Shown: in pieces, positions 15,587-23,726 of the stretch | How the letters are laid out: the number at the start of each line of letters is the position of its first letter | Numbering within the stretch: position 1 is the stretch's first letter | Source of the DNA: Lachnospiraceae bacterium | GTDB lineage: Bacteria; Bacillota; Clostridia; Lachnospirales; Lachnospiraceae | DNA: 64,000 nt | Assembly (NCBI GenBank): GCA_900757195.1 | Contig: CAAEMZ010000016.1 | Span: 12,480-76,479, forward strand | Direction: 5' to 3' | Translations under genes and position numbers: made by a program | The notes under the pieces: generated by a model | What the model saw: only the letters and a program-made list of their open reading frames with translations | The model's database searches: none | Told to the model about the DNA's origin: nothing

Positions 15587-17022
15587 AATTTTTCTGGAAA
15601 TTATTTTTCAGCATCGTATTGATTACAGAGCTGTTTTTGGGAATCGGCGGCTGTGTGCTCATACAGTCGGTTTTTAATCACAGTATCCGCCGGGAGATCG
15701 AGGCGGCCTGGCAGGAGAGCGATCTGCTCTGCATTTCTTTGAACCACGGGCTGCTCCTGGTGCCGGAAATGACATTTGGGGAAGATGTGGGAAGTCTGGA
15801 GGAGATCCTGAACGAATTATGCCGTTCCATCATGATGCAGACGTCGGGCAGTGCGGTGCCTTTTTCACTGAGCAGTCCTCAGGGAACGCTTGTTGCCGGC
15901 AGCAGACCGGAAGGCCTCTCCGGCCGTCTGGTGGAAAGGCTGGAGGGGGACGAAAGAGGGTATGAAATACAGGATGCAGGCGATGTTTACTACATCCACT
16001 GTGCCCGCCCGGTCCGGATTCAGGGAATGTCCTTTTTTGTTGAAAACTATCGGGACATTACATCCGTATTTCAGAATCAGTCCCAGTATGTCCGGACCTT
16101 TTCTATATTGATGGTGCTTGTACTGGTGGTGGGCGGCAGTGTTATTTTCCTCATTTCCTACTGGCTGGTACGTCCTATCCGCCAGTTGTCCCGGGCGTCG
16201 AAGCAGCTTGCGGCCGGCGTGGATATGACCCCGGTAAAAGTGCGGAGCAATGATGAGATCGGAACCCTTGCCGACGACTTCAACCGGATGTCCGGGAAGC
16301 TTTCTGAAAATATAGAGGAATTGAAAAATTATGCAAAACGGCAGGAAATGTTCGTCGGAAATTTTGACCATGAACTGAAAACGCCGCTGACATCGATTAT
16401 TGGCTACGGCGATATGATTCGTTCCAAACGGCTGTCGGAGGAGCAGACGGTGCTTCTGGCGAATCAGATCGTCCAGGAGGGAAAGCGTTTGGAAGCCATG
16501 TCCAAAAAGCTGATGGAACTGACGGTATTAAAGCATCAGGACTTCCAGATGCGCCGGGTATCGGCAAAGGCCTTTCTGACGTCGGTTTATGATACGGTTT
16601 TTCCGGCGATGGAAGGGGAACATATCCGCTTTATTGCCAGAATTCAGGAAGGACGTCTGTGTATAGAACCGGATTTGATGAAGACGGTATGTATCAATTT
16701 ACTGGACAATGCAAGGAAGGCCATTGACGGTGACGACGGTCAGGTCATTCTTTCAGGAAAGGCGCTGGAAGACGGTTATGAGATTTCGGTAGAGGATAAC
16801 GGACAGGGAATTCCTGCCTCCGAACTGTCGAAAATCAGCGATGCGTTCTATATGGTGGATAAAGCCCAGGCCAGAGGCCGGGGCGGCGCCGGACTCGGTC
16901 TGGCCCTGTGCAAAGAAATTGTGGAAATCCATCACTCTGAGTTGAAATTTCGGAGCCGTCCGGGGGAAGGAACCTGCGTCCGGTTTGTGATAAAGGAGGC
17001 TGAGGACAGAGATGTCTGTTAA
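15583..17022 (+). CDS. Membrane sensor histidine kinase
   Basis: A 479-residue kinase with two membrane segments (about 6-28 and 173-195) around an extracytoplasmic sensor of about 140 residues. It continues with a HAMP domain, the dimerisation and phosphoacceptor motif NFDHELKTPLTSIIGYGD (His263), and an ATPase domain with N-box NLLDNARKAI, GQGIP and GRGGAGLGLALCKEI. The GTG start at 15583 overlaps the regulator stop as GTGA, so the pair is translationally coupled. Together with the downstream wall-active genes it resembles VanS-type envelope sensing, but the stimulus is unknown. Confidence 0.92.
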   Translation: MKFFWKLFFSIVLITELFLGIGGCVLIQSVFNHSIRREIEAAWQESDLLCISLNHGLLLVPEMTFGEDVGSLEEILNELCRSIMMQTSGSAVPFSLSSPQGTLVAGSRPEGLSGRLVERLEGDERGYEIQDAGDVYYIHCARPVRIQGMSFFVENYRDITSVFQNQSQYVRTFSILMVLVLVVGGSVIFLISYWLVRPIRQLSRASKQLAAGVDMTPVKVRSNDEIGTLADDFNRMSGKLSENIEELKNYAKRQEMFVGNFDHELKTPLTSIIGYGDMIRSKRLSEEQTVLLANQIVQEGKRLEAMSKKLMELTVLKHQDFQMRRVSAKAFLTSVYDTVFPAMEGEHIRFIARIQEGRLCIEPDLMKTVCINLLDNARKAIDGDDGQVILSGKALEDGYEISVEDNGQGIPASELSKISDAFYMVDKAQARGRGGAGLGLALCKEIVEIHHSELKFRSRPGEGTCVRFVIKEAEDRDVC

Positions 17023-17668
17023 GAAAACGGGGCCGGTGGTATTGCTGCTTCTTCTGGCGGCCTGTGTATTTGGTCCGGGACTTTTGCTGAAGATGCAGGA
17101 GAAGTCTGTTGTCAATCAGATCCATACAGAGCCTGTGCCGGAGAATTCCATGGAATATGGAGGGCACAGCGACTTATCGACCACAGATAAAATCGAACAG
17201 ATTCTTAAAGCCCGCAGTGGAACGGACAGAATGGTTTATGAGAACTTTTTTCCACTGAAGGATATTAACGGAGAGATTAAAAAAAAGATAAAAAGTGAAC
17301 TGAAGAAAATCATGGATCTGGGGATTTTGGAAACGATGGATCTGGATGGGATGGACCCGGAACAGTATACCTGCATCAGCTATGTGAACCGGCAGAACAT
17401 GCAGGAAACTTTTTCAGTGTGGACAGGGATCGTCACTATGGATGACAGGGAGTTATATCTGGTCATGGATTCGGAAACAGGAATGATTTATGAGTTCAGT
17501 ATGATGACGCCGGCCATGGAAGGACACGATGAAGCTTTTGATGATGATGGGGCGGCGCCGGAGGGGATTCTTCTCGAGTTTCAGAAATATCTCGGGCTGA
17601 CATGGGAGGAATTCTGCGCCTATTATAATTTATCTTTTGCGCCGGAATCCATTTCGCTGAACTGGTGA
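17012..17668 (+). CDS. Hypothetical anchored extracytoplasmic protein
   Basis: A 218-residue protein not recognised by name. The N-terminus has MSVKK, a hydrophobic stretch and LLLAAC, which could be a lipobox with Cys18, though the residues after the Cys stay hydrophobic and a simple membrane anchor is possible. The rest is soluble and acidic, with charged helices (GEIKKKIKSELKKIM) and a repeated hydrophobic/aromatic pattern near the end (GLTWEEFCAYY). It overlaps the kinase gene by 11 bases and has AAGGAGG upstream, so it belongs to the same transcript. It may tune the kinase or act in the wall; this is inference from position. Confidence 0.6.
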   Translation: MSVKKTGPVVLLLLLAACVFGPGLLLKMQEKSVVNQIHTEPVPENSMEYGGHSDLSTTDKIEQILKARSGTDRMVYENFFPLKDINGEIKKKIKSELKKIMDLGILETMDLDGMDPEQYTCISYVNRQNMQETFSVWTGIVTMDDRELYLVMDSETGMIYEFSMMTPAMEGHDEAFDDDGAAPEGILLEFQKYLGLTWEEFCAYYNLSFAPESISLNW

Positions 17669-17672
17669 AAAA

Positions 17673-17727
17673 TGATGCAACTCTGATGGGATTCTGTGGG
17701 AAATCCGATGTTTTTCAAAATTATAAT
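17673..17727 (+). promoter_or_regulatory. Response regulator direct repeats and promoter of the C39/VanY genes
   Basis: TGATGCAACTC at 17673 and TGATGGGATTC at 17684, then a weaker TGTGGGAAATC at 17695, repeat at 11-base steps and match the TGATGCA repeats before the response regulator gene. A TATAAT lies at 17722-17727, so the repeats end near the -35 position, the place where an OmpR-family activator would bind. Confidence 0.6.
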
Positions 17728-17776
17728 GATTTCATAAAAAGATGCAATGTGCCAGCTATGGAAAGGCGGTGTTTTT

Positions 17777-18535
17777 ATGAAATCAGAAAAAATGCACGGA
17801 TACCTGTGCTGGAAAATGAAAGACGCAGCCCTTATTTTTCTCGGGACGCTTATGCTTTTTTACGGAGTACATTTTATGAGTACAGTCAAGGAGGGATTCA
17901 GGCAGCGTATTTTTCCGGCAAGAATAACGGCAATGTCCCTGTCCGAAACATTTATGGGAGTACCGGTTCTTTTTCAGAACCCGGAGCTCCCGACCGGGTG
18001 CGAGATCACTTCACTGACGATGGTTTTGAACTATCTTGGTTATTCGGTAGACAAATGTCATTTGTCCGATACATATTTATCGAAGGGTGAAATCGGCCGG
18101 TCGGATTTTCGTCAGTCCTTTGTGGGAAATCCGAGAGACGAGACATCCTATGGCTGTTATGCGCCGGTCATTGCCGAATGTGCCAACCGGTATTTGAAAG
18201 AACAGGAATCGGAGTACCGGGCATACGATATTTCCGGCGTATCGCTGGATGAATTGCTGCGGGAAACAGATGACGGACATCCGGTAATCATCTGGGGAAC
18301 AATCAATATGCTGGAGCCCTATGATACAATGGTGTGGGAAGTGGACGGAAAACAGATTCAGTGGCGCGCCAATGAACACTGTATGGTTCTGATCGGGCAG
18401 GATGCTAAAAATATTTATGTCAATGACCCTCTTTATGGGAAGGTAAGTTATGATTATAATATATTTAAGGACAGATATGAGAAGATGTTTTCACAGGCGG
18501 TTGTCATTAAATCCGGGAGGGCAGTGGTCGGATGA
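17777..18535 (+). CDS. C39-like cysteine peptidase, membrane-anchored
   Basis: A 252-residue protein with one N-terminal membrane helix (about 17-33) and an outside peptidase_C39-like domain. The catalytic set is visible: Cys75 in NPELPTGCEITSLTMVLNYLG, His201 in NEHCMVLIG and Asn/Asp 216-217 in YVNDPLYG. Family members are papain-fold hydrolases that often act on wall peptides or exported peptides. ATG 17777 has GGAAAGGCGG upstream; the frame extends to 17747 without a site. Own promoter and regulator repeats lie just before it, and it overlaps the VanY-type gene by 4 bases. Confidence 0.8.
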   Translation: MKSEKMHGYLCWKMKDAALIFLGTLMLFYGVHFMSTVKEGFRQRIFPARITAMSLSETFMGVPVLFQNPELPTGCEITSLTMVLNYLGYSVDKCHLSDTYLSKGEIGRSDFRQSFVGNPRDETSYGCYAPVIAECANRYLKEQESEYRAYDISGVSLDELLRETDDGHPVIIWGTINMLEPYDTMVWEVDGKQIQWRANEHCMVLIGQDAKNIYVNDPLYGKVSYDYNIFKDRYEKMFSQAVVIKSGRAVVG

Positions 18536-19308
18536 GGATAGAGAAAATGTACAGAAAAAACAGATTTAAACGATGGGTGCTTTTGAGCATGGGAATTCTC
18601 GGACTGATGCTTCTCGCAGGAATTTTTTCCGCTTTGGATCACCGGGTCGATTACGGCGGAATGGAAACGGCGGAACCGGGATGGACACGAGCACTGACAG
18701 AAGGCGCGTCAGGATGGGAAGCGGAGACAAAGGCTCTGCCGGAGCTTCTGACGCTTGTGAACAGAGAACATCCGCTGCCGGAGGACTGGGAATGTGAACT
18801 GGTGGATATACCTTACGGACAGCATGTTGACCGGAGAGTTTATGAAGATTTACAGGAGCTGCTGGCCGATGCCAGAGCGGAAGGCTTTTCACCCTATATC
18901 TGTTCTTCTTACCGGAGTTATGAAACACAGGTACGGCTTTACGGAGAGGAAATTGAGAAATACCGGAGACGGGGATATTCAAAAAAAGAAGCGGAGGCAG
19001 AAGCCGGACGATGGGTGGCTGTGCCCGGAACCAGTGAACATGAACTGGGACTGGCACTGGATATTGTATCCATGGAAAATCAGAATCTGGATGAGTCCCA
19101 GATGGAGACAGAATTTCAGAAGTGGATGATGGAACATTGCACCGAGTATGGATTTATCCTCAGATATCCGGTGGATAAAGGAGAAATTACGGGGATTGGC
19201 TTTGAACCCTGGCATTACCGTTATGTCGGGCGGGAGGATGCCGAAAAAATAAAAGAGAGCGGTCTGTGCCTCGAAGAATATGTGGCACAGGAAATACCGG
19301 GTACATAA
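18532..19308 (+). CDS. D-alanyl-D-alanine carboxypeptidase, VanY (M15B) type
   Basis: A 258-residue M15B peptidase with an N-terminal membrane anchor (about 15-33). Zinc ligands are His170 and Asp177 (GTSEHELGLALD) and His228 (FEPWHYRYVG), with Glu225 as catalytic base. SSYRSYETQ marks the substrate loop. VanY enzymes remove the terminal D-Ala from peptidoglycan stem peptides. It overlaps the C39-like gene as ATGA, so the two are coupled and probably respond to the same two-component system. There is no vanA/B/H/X gene nearby, so I do not call this a vancomycin resistance cluster. Confidence 0.88.
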   Translation: MRIEKMYRKNRFKRWVLLSMGILGLMLLAGIFSALDHRVDYGGMETAEPGWTRALTEGASGWEAETKALPELLTLVNREHPLPEDWECELVDIPYGQHVDRRVYEDLQELLADARAEGFSPYICSSYRSYETQVRLYGEEIEKYRRRGYSKKEAEAEAGRWVAVPGTSEHELGLALDIVSMENQNLDESQMETEFQKWMMEHCTEYGFILRYPVDKGEITGIGFEPWHYRYVGREDAEKIKESGLCLEEYVAQEIPGT

Positions 19309-19317
19309 ATAAAATGA

Positions 19318-19359
19318 ACAGGCCTGAAGGCGCATGAACCAGAGCGCTTTCAAGCCTGT
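19318..19359. terminator. Bidirectional terminator between VanY-type gene and aroC
   Basis: ACAGGC..TGAA.GCGC pairs with GCGC.TTCA..GCCTGT around a 10-base loop between two convergent genes. The T-rich flank is better on the minus strand, for aroC. Confidence 0.75.
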
Positions 19360-19363
19360 GTGA

Positions 19364-20464
19364 TTATTTACGGTAAAAATCCAGAATTTTATCCATCCGG
19401 GAGGTCATGTTGGCGAGGAGGGCGTCCGTCACGGTGATGGCAGCCATAGATTCGACAACGACCACGGCTCTCGGGACAATGACCGGGTCATGACGGCCTT
19501 TGATCTGGATGTCGATATTCTCCCCGGCTTTATTGACGGTCTGCTGGGTTTTAAAGATCGACGGGGTCGGTTTAATGGCCGCCCGAAGGTGAATCGGAGA
19601 GCCGTCGCTCATGCCGCCGAGAATTCCTCCGGCGTGATTGGTTTTCTTTGTTATACCGTAGGTATCGCATACAAAAGCGTCATTATTTTCAGAACCGTAA
19701 GCTTCGGCAGCGCGGAAGCCGTCGCCGATTTCAACGCCCTTGACAGAGCCGATGGACATGATGGCTTTTGCCAGATTTGCATCCAGTTTTTCGAAAACCG
19801 GGTCGCCAAGTCCGACAGGCAGGCCCTGGATGATACAGTCAATGGTGCCGCCGATGGAATCTTTATCGGCAATCATCTTCCGGAGCAGGATTTCAGCCCT
19901 GGCCGCTGCAGCGCTGTCCGGCATATTTAACGGATTTTCATACATGATTTCAAAATCCGGGTGGCTTTCATCAATCATCACAGGACCGATACTGCGTGTG
20001 TAGGCCTGAAGGGTGATGCCGAGATGGTTTAAAAATTTCGAAGCAACGGCGCCTGCGGCAACACGGCCGATCGTTTCACGGCCGGAGGAGCGTCCGCCGC
20101 CCCGGTAGTCCCGGAAACCGTATTTTTCATCGAAGGTATAGTCGGCATGGCCCGGACGGTAATAACCGGCGATCTCGGAATAGTCGGCAGACCGGGCTGT
20201 TTTATTCCATACCATCATGGAAATCGCTGTCCCCGTGGTCTTTCCTTCAAAAATACCGGAGAGGATTTCCACCTGATCGGCTTCATTTCTCGGTGTGGAA
20301 TAGGGAGACTGGCCGGGTTTCCGACGGTTCAGAAAAATCTGAACGTCCGCTTCCGAGAGGGGAAGGCCTGCCGGACAGCCGTCAATAACAACGCCGACAC
20401 CCCGGCCGTGGGATTCGCCCCAGGTTGTGATTTTAAATATATTTCCAATGGTTGAACCAAACAT
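19364..20464 (-). CDS. aroC: Chorismate synthase
   Basis: A 366-residue AroC, the last enzyme of the shikimate pathway, which turns EPSP into chorismate with reduced FMN. It begins GNIFKITTWGESHG and contains RRKPGQSPYSTPRNE, GRSSGRETIGRVAAGAVA, ITKKTNHAGGILGGMSDGSPI and RHDPVIVPRAVVVVESM, all family signatures. GAGGTGAC precedes ATG 20464. It stands alone with its own promoter; no other aro gene is in the window. Confidence 0.96.
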   Translation of the reverse strand: MFGSTIGNIFKITTWGESHGRGVGVVIDGCPAGLPLSEADVQIFLNRRKPGQSPYSTPRNEADQVEILSGIFEGKTTGTAISMMVWNKTARSADYSEIAGYYRPGHADYTFDEKYGFRDYRGGGRSSGRETIGRVAAGAVASKFLNHLGITLQAYTRSIGPVMIDESHPDFEIMYENPLNMPDSAAAARAEILLRKMIADKDSIGGTIDCIIQGLPVGLGDPVFEKLDANLAKAIMSIGSVKGVEIGDGFRAAEAYGSENNDAFVCDTYGITKKTNHAGGILGGMSDGSPIHLRAAIKPTPSIFKTQQTVNKAGENIDIQIKGRHDPVIVPRAVVVVESMAAITVTDALLANMTSRMDKILDFYRK

Positions 20465-20514
20465 AATGTCACCTCATGATCGTATTATTCCTGCAGAGCG
20501 GGAATTTACGTAAC

Positions 20515-20543
20515 ATTATAGCGAATTTATCTGTGAGATGCAA
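20515..20543 (-). promoter_or_regulatory. Sigma-A promoter of aroC
   Basis: Minus-strand TTGCAT (20538-20543), 17-base spacer, TATAAT (20515-20520). Confidence 0.65.
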
Positions 20544-20723
20544 TAAATATTGTAAAAAATAACGAATATAAATCCAAAAAAAACGTTAAATATTGTTAGG
20601 TTCATGCAATATTTTATGAAGAAAATTTTCATTGGGAATATTCATGTTCATAAGTGACAGAAGAAAGCTGTAAAATTTAAGCTTATTGACGAATTATTTC
20701 AGGGTTCAGAGAAATGGAAGATT

Positions 20724-20752
20724 TTGACAAAACCGGCTTTTCGTGATAAAAC
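20724..20752 (+). promoter_or_regulatory. Sigma-A promoter of the HPr-like gene
   Basis: A consensus TTGACA (20724-20729), a 17-base spacer and TAAAAC (20747-20752) precede the gene by 49 bases. The 337-base gap from 20465 to 20801 is AT-rich and holds this promoter and the divergent aroC promoter; I see nothing else in it. Confidence 0.75.
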
Positions 20753-20801
20753 ATAAAAAAATAATTCGGAACTGTAAAGTATCCGATTTGGAGGTAAGGT
20801 C

Positions 20802-21023
20802 ATGAAAACCCAGATTAAGTTAAAGGATGTTGATGGGGCGAAGGAATTCGTCAGAGCGGCGATGGACTGCGAATTTGATATTGACGTTTACTATAACCGG
20901 ATTGCCCTGGATGCAAAATCCATTCTTGGAATGTTAAGTCTTGACCCAAGACATCCGATCACGGTTGATTTCGAAGGCGATAATGCCGGATTTAACCGGG
21001 TCATTGAGAAATATGCTATCTAA
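20802..21023 (+). CDS. HPr-like protein lacking the phosphorylated His15
   Basis: A 73-residue protein of the HPr fold. The second half keeps the regulatory serine region (LDAKSILGMLSLD, Ser40 equivalent to Ser46 of HPr). The active-site loop, GIHARPA in true HPr, reads DVDGAKEF, with no His. It cannot pass phosphate in the sugar PTS. A known parallel is Bacillus Crh, which lacks His15, keeps Ser46 and works only in catabolite repression. Similar short HPr-like proteins are common in Clostridia. It has its own promoter and terminator. Confidence 0.75.
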   Translation: MKTQIKLKDVDGAKEFVRAAMDCEFDIDVYYNRIALDAKSILGMLSLDPRHPITVDFEGDNAGFNRVIEKYAI

Positions 21024-21051
21024 ATTATTTTAGATATAGACAGAAATACAG

Positions 21052-21103
21052 ACTTGCGAAGCGGACTTGTGAAACGGACTTACTTAGCGGACCTGCGAAG
21101 CGG
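21052..21103 (+). repeat. Four tandem 13-bp units
   Basis: ACTTGCGAAGCGG, ACTTGTGAAACGG, ACTTACTTAGCGG and ACCTGCGAAGCGG follow each other without spacer, 28 bases after the HPr-like stop. Units 1 and 4 contain GCGAAGC. A short inverted repeat (ATCTAAA-TTAT-TTTAGAT, 21018-21035) lies just upstream over the stop codon. Confidence 0.8.
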
Positions 21104-21141
21104 ACAGAACAGATGCGACTTGAATATGTGAATGTGGATGA

Positions 21142-21182
21142 AGCTGTTCATCATCGGAAATCGATGGTGGGCGGCTTTTTCC
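21142..21182 (+). terminator. Terminator of the HPr-like gene
   Basis: AGCTGTTCATCATCG pairs with CGATGGTGGGCGGCT (with G-T pairs) around GAAAT and is followed by a T run. Confidence 0.75.
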
Positions 21183-21219
21183 GTATATTATTAAATATTT
21201 ATAAAAAAGAAATTGGCTG

Positions 21220-21248
21220 TTGCGAAAAAAACGGGTTGAATGTATACT
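21220..21248 (+). promoter_or_regulatory. Sigma-A promoter of tgt
   Basis: TTGCGA (21220-21225), 17-base spacer, TATACT (21243-21248). It overlaps the upstream end of the open frame and so supports the later start at 21300. Confidence 0.65.
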
Positions 21249-21299
21249 AGTAATGTTAGTTTCAAAAAAATGGAAGTTCAGCGGACAAAGGGGGACTTT

Positions 21300-22430
21300 A
21301 TGTATAAATTATTGACGACTGATGGCAGAGCGAAGCGTGGGACATTTGAAACGGTTCACGGGACGATTCAGACGCCGGTTTTTATGAACGTAGGAACGGC
21401 TGCAGCGATTAAAGGGGCGGTGGCCACGACAGATTTACAGCAGATTAAAACCCAGGTGGAATTATCAAACACCTATCATTTACATCTGCGTCCGGGAGAC
21501 CAGGTGGTAAAAAAACTTGGCGGTCTCCATAAATTTATGAACTGGGACAAACCGATTTTAACCGATTCCGGCGGATTCCAGGTATTTTCTCTGACGAGCC
21601 TGAGAAAGATTAAAGAAGAGGGCGTGTATTTTAATTCGCATATTGACGGACATAAGATATTTATGGGTCCGGAGGAAAGTATGCAGATTCAGTCCAATCT
21701 GGCGTCGACCATTGCCATGGCATTTGACGAATGTGCGCCGTATCCGGCAACCCGGGATTATATGATAAATTCGGTCAATCGGACAACCCGGTGGCTTCAT
21801 CGATGTAAAGATGAGATGGCCCGTCTGAATTCACTGGAGGATACGATCAATAAACATCAGATGCTTTTCGGTATTAATCAGGGTGGAACCTATGCGGACA
21901 TCCGTATTGACCATGCCAAAGCGATTTCCGAACTGGAGCTGGACGGCTATGCCCTCGGCGGTCTTGCCGTCGGTGAGACCCATGAAGAGATGTATCACAT
22001 TATTGAGGAAACCGTTCCTTATCTGCCTCAGAATAAACCGACCTATCTGATGGGCGTCGGGACACCGGCAAATATTCTTGAAGCGGTCGACCGGGGCGTT
22101 GATTTCTTCGACTGTGTTTATCCGTCAAGAAACGGAAGGCACGGCCATGTCTATACGAATCATGGCAAACTGAACCTTTTTAATGCGAAATTTGAACTGG
22201 ACGAACGGCCGATCGAAGAAGGCTGCGGATGTCCGGCCTGCCGAAATTACAGCAGAGCCTATATCCGTCATCTTCTGAAAGCGAAAGAAATGCTCGGCAT
22301 GCGTCTTTGCGTCTTGCACAATTTGTATTTTTATAATACAATGATGGAAGAGATTCGGGAAGCCATTGAAGAACACCGTTATGGTGAATATAAGAAAGCG
22401 AAGCTGGAAGGCTTTGCCATAAAAGAGTAA
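21300..22430 (+). CDS. tgt: tRNA-guanine transglycosylase
   Basis: A 376-residue bacterial Tgt, which exchanges G34 of tRNAs for Asp, Asn, His and Tyr with the queuosine precursor preQ1. It has TPVFMNVGTAAAIKG, the substrate-binding and acid residues in LTDSGGFQVFSL, GINQGGTY, ALGGLAVGE, the nucleophile region FDCVYPSRNGRHG and the zinc site CGCPACRNYSRAYIRHL with later CVLHN. ATG 21300 has AAAGGGGGA upstream and lies downstream of the promoter. yajC follows 24 bases later, the frequent tgt-yajC arrangement. Confidence 0.96.
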   Translation: MYKLLTTDGRAKRGTFETVHGTIQTPVFMNVGTAAAIKGAVATTDLQQIKTQVELSNTYHLHLRPGDQVVKKLGGLHKFMNWDKPILTDSGGFQVFSLTSLRKIKEEGVYFNSHIDGHKIFMGPEESMQIQSNLASTIAMAFDECAPYPATRDYMINSVNRTTRWLHRCKDEMARLNSLEDTINKHQMLFGINQGGTYADIRIDHAKAISELELDGYALGGLAVGETHEEMYHIIEETVPYLPQNKPTYLMGVGTPANILEAVDRGVDFFDCVYPSRNGRHGHVYTNHGKLNLFNAKFELDERPIEEGCGCPACRNYSRAYIRHLLKAKEMLGMRLCVLHNLYFYNTMMEEIREAIEEHRYGEYKKAKLEGFAIKE

Positions 22431-22454
22431 ATTAATTTTAGGAGGAATCTATCT

Positions 22455-22745
22455 ATGACAGGAAATTACTGGATTTGGGTTGTTGCTTTATTAGCGATAT
22501 ATGGTGTTGTTTTATACTTCTTATCCATCCGCCCACAGAAAAAACAGGAAAAGAAAATGCAGGCCATGCTGGATGCTCTGGAGGTTGGTGACAGCATTGA
22601 AACAACCAGCGGACTTTTCGGCGTTGTTATCGATATCAGCGGCGATATTCTGATCGTTGAATTCGGTGGTGACAGACACTGCCGTATCCCGATGCGCAGA
22701 CAGGCTGTTGTAAGCATTGAAAAAACGAACACTGTGGAAGACTAA
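22455..22745 (+). CDS. yajC: Preprotein translocase accessory subunit YajC
   Basis: A 96-residue protein with one N-terminal membrane helix (about 5-22), then the YajC pattern SIRPQKKQEKKMQAMLDALEVGDSIETTSGLFGVV. YajC joins SecDF in the holotranslocon. AGGAGGAA precedes ATG 22455. It is followed by a strong terminator, with secDF 3 kb further on, beyond the SCIFF genes. Confidence 0.93.
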   Translation: MTGNYWIWVVALLAIYGVVLYFLSIRPQKKQEKKMQAMLDALEVGDSIETTSGLFGVVIDISGDILIVEFGGDRHCRIPMRRQAVVSIEKTNTVED

Positions 22746-22757
22746 GAAAATGAAGAT

Positions 22758-22799
22758 ACACCTTGCGGATTCTGAGCGAAGAATCTGCGGGGTGTTTTT
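22758..22799 (+). terminator. Terminator of tgt-yajC
   Basis: ACACCTTGCGGATTC pairs with GAATCTGCGGGGTGT (two G-T pairs) around TGAGCGAA, followed by five T. Confidence 0.85.
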
Positions 22800-22827
22800 A
22801 CTTTTAAAGAAAAGAGGAGGGATAGCG

Positions 22828-23670
22828 ATGAAACGCGTGGATCTTCATACACATTCTCTGGCATCGGACGGAAGCCTTTCACCGGCACAGGTGGTGGCGG
22901 AAGCAAAGGCTGAAGGACTGAGCGCAGTGGCTCTGACTGACCACGATACGATGGCCGGTATTTCAGAAGCTGTGGAGGCGGCGAAAAATTCAGGGATCGA
23001 ATGTATTCCCGGCATTGAGCTGTCTGCCGTTTACGGCGAAAAAGAAGTGCATATTGTCGGGCTGTTTTTAGATGAAAAAAACCCTGTGCTGGCAGAAAAA
23101 CTGGAAGCGTTTCGAAAAATCCGGGAAGCGAGAAATTTAAAGATGATTGAAAAAATGCAGCTTGCCGGAGTGGATATCACTATGGAAAAACTCCGGGAGG
23201 CGGAGGGAGACGGGGTGATGACCCGGGCAAATCTGGCCCGTTATCTGCTTCATATCGGCTATATTTCTTCGATTAAGGAAGCCTTTGACAAATATCTTTC
23301 TCCGGGACTGCCCTTCTTTGTTCCAAAAACCGGAGTGACACCGGAGGATGCGGTGCGGGCTATCCGTGACAGCGGCGGCGTAGCGGTTCTGGCCCATCCG
23401 CTCCTCTATAAATTCAGTCCGGCGGAACTGGAACGGTGCGTTGAAAGGCTGAAAGACTATGGTCTTCAGGCGGTCGAAACCTTTTACAGTACCTATTCGG
23501 CGGCGGATGAACGGGCGATGAAACGGCTGGCCTTAAAATACGGTCTCGCTTTTTCCGGCGGTTCGGATTTTCACGGCAGTGTCAAACCCCATATACACAT
23601 CGGAAGCGGCATGGGAAAACTGGTGATACCCTATGAGGTGCTGGAAGGGCTGAAACGCCTCCGGGGATAG
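22828..23670 (+). CDS. PHP domain phosphoesterase
   Basis: A 280-residue soluble protein of the PHP family. The metal-binding motifs are in order: DLHTHSLASDG, LTDHDT, GIELSA, VLAHPLLY and GGSDFHG. Close relatives (YciV/TrpH type) remove nucleotides or act on 3',5'-bisphosphonucleotides in RNA turnover; the exact substrate here is not decided. ATG 22828 has AGAGGAGGG upstream. It sits between the yajC terminator and a TIGR04086-type membrane protein. Confidence 0.85.
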   Translation: MKRVDLHTHSLASDGSLSPAQVVAEAKAEGLSAVALTDHDTMAGISEAVEAAKNSGIECIPGIELSAVYGEKEVHIVGLFLDEKNPVLAEKLEAFRKIREARNLKMIEKMQLAGVDITMEKLREAEGDGVMTRANLARYLLHIGYISSIKEAFDKYLSPGLPFFVPKTGVTPEDAVRAIRDSGGVAVLAHPLLYKFSPAELERCVERLKDYGLQAVETFYSTYSAADERAMKRLALKYGLAFSGGSDFHGSVKPHIHIGSGMGKLVIPYEVLEGLKRLRG

Positions 23671-23726
23671 CATTTTTTTCGGACGGGGTGCATATATTAC
23701 AGAAAAAAGGGACGAGAGGTTATTCG

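Noticed and set aside
18532..19308. Glycopeptide resistance operon
   Set aside because: Only a VanY-type carboxypeptidase and a generic two-component system are present; ligase, dehydrogenase and dipeptidase genes are missing.
21052..21103. CRISPR array
   Set aside because: The 13-bp units are contiguous without spacers, and there are no cas genes.
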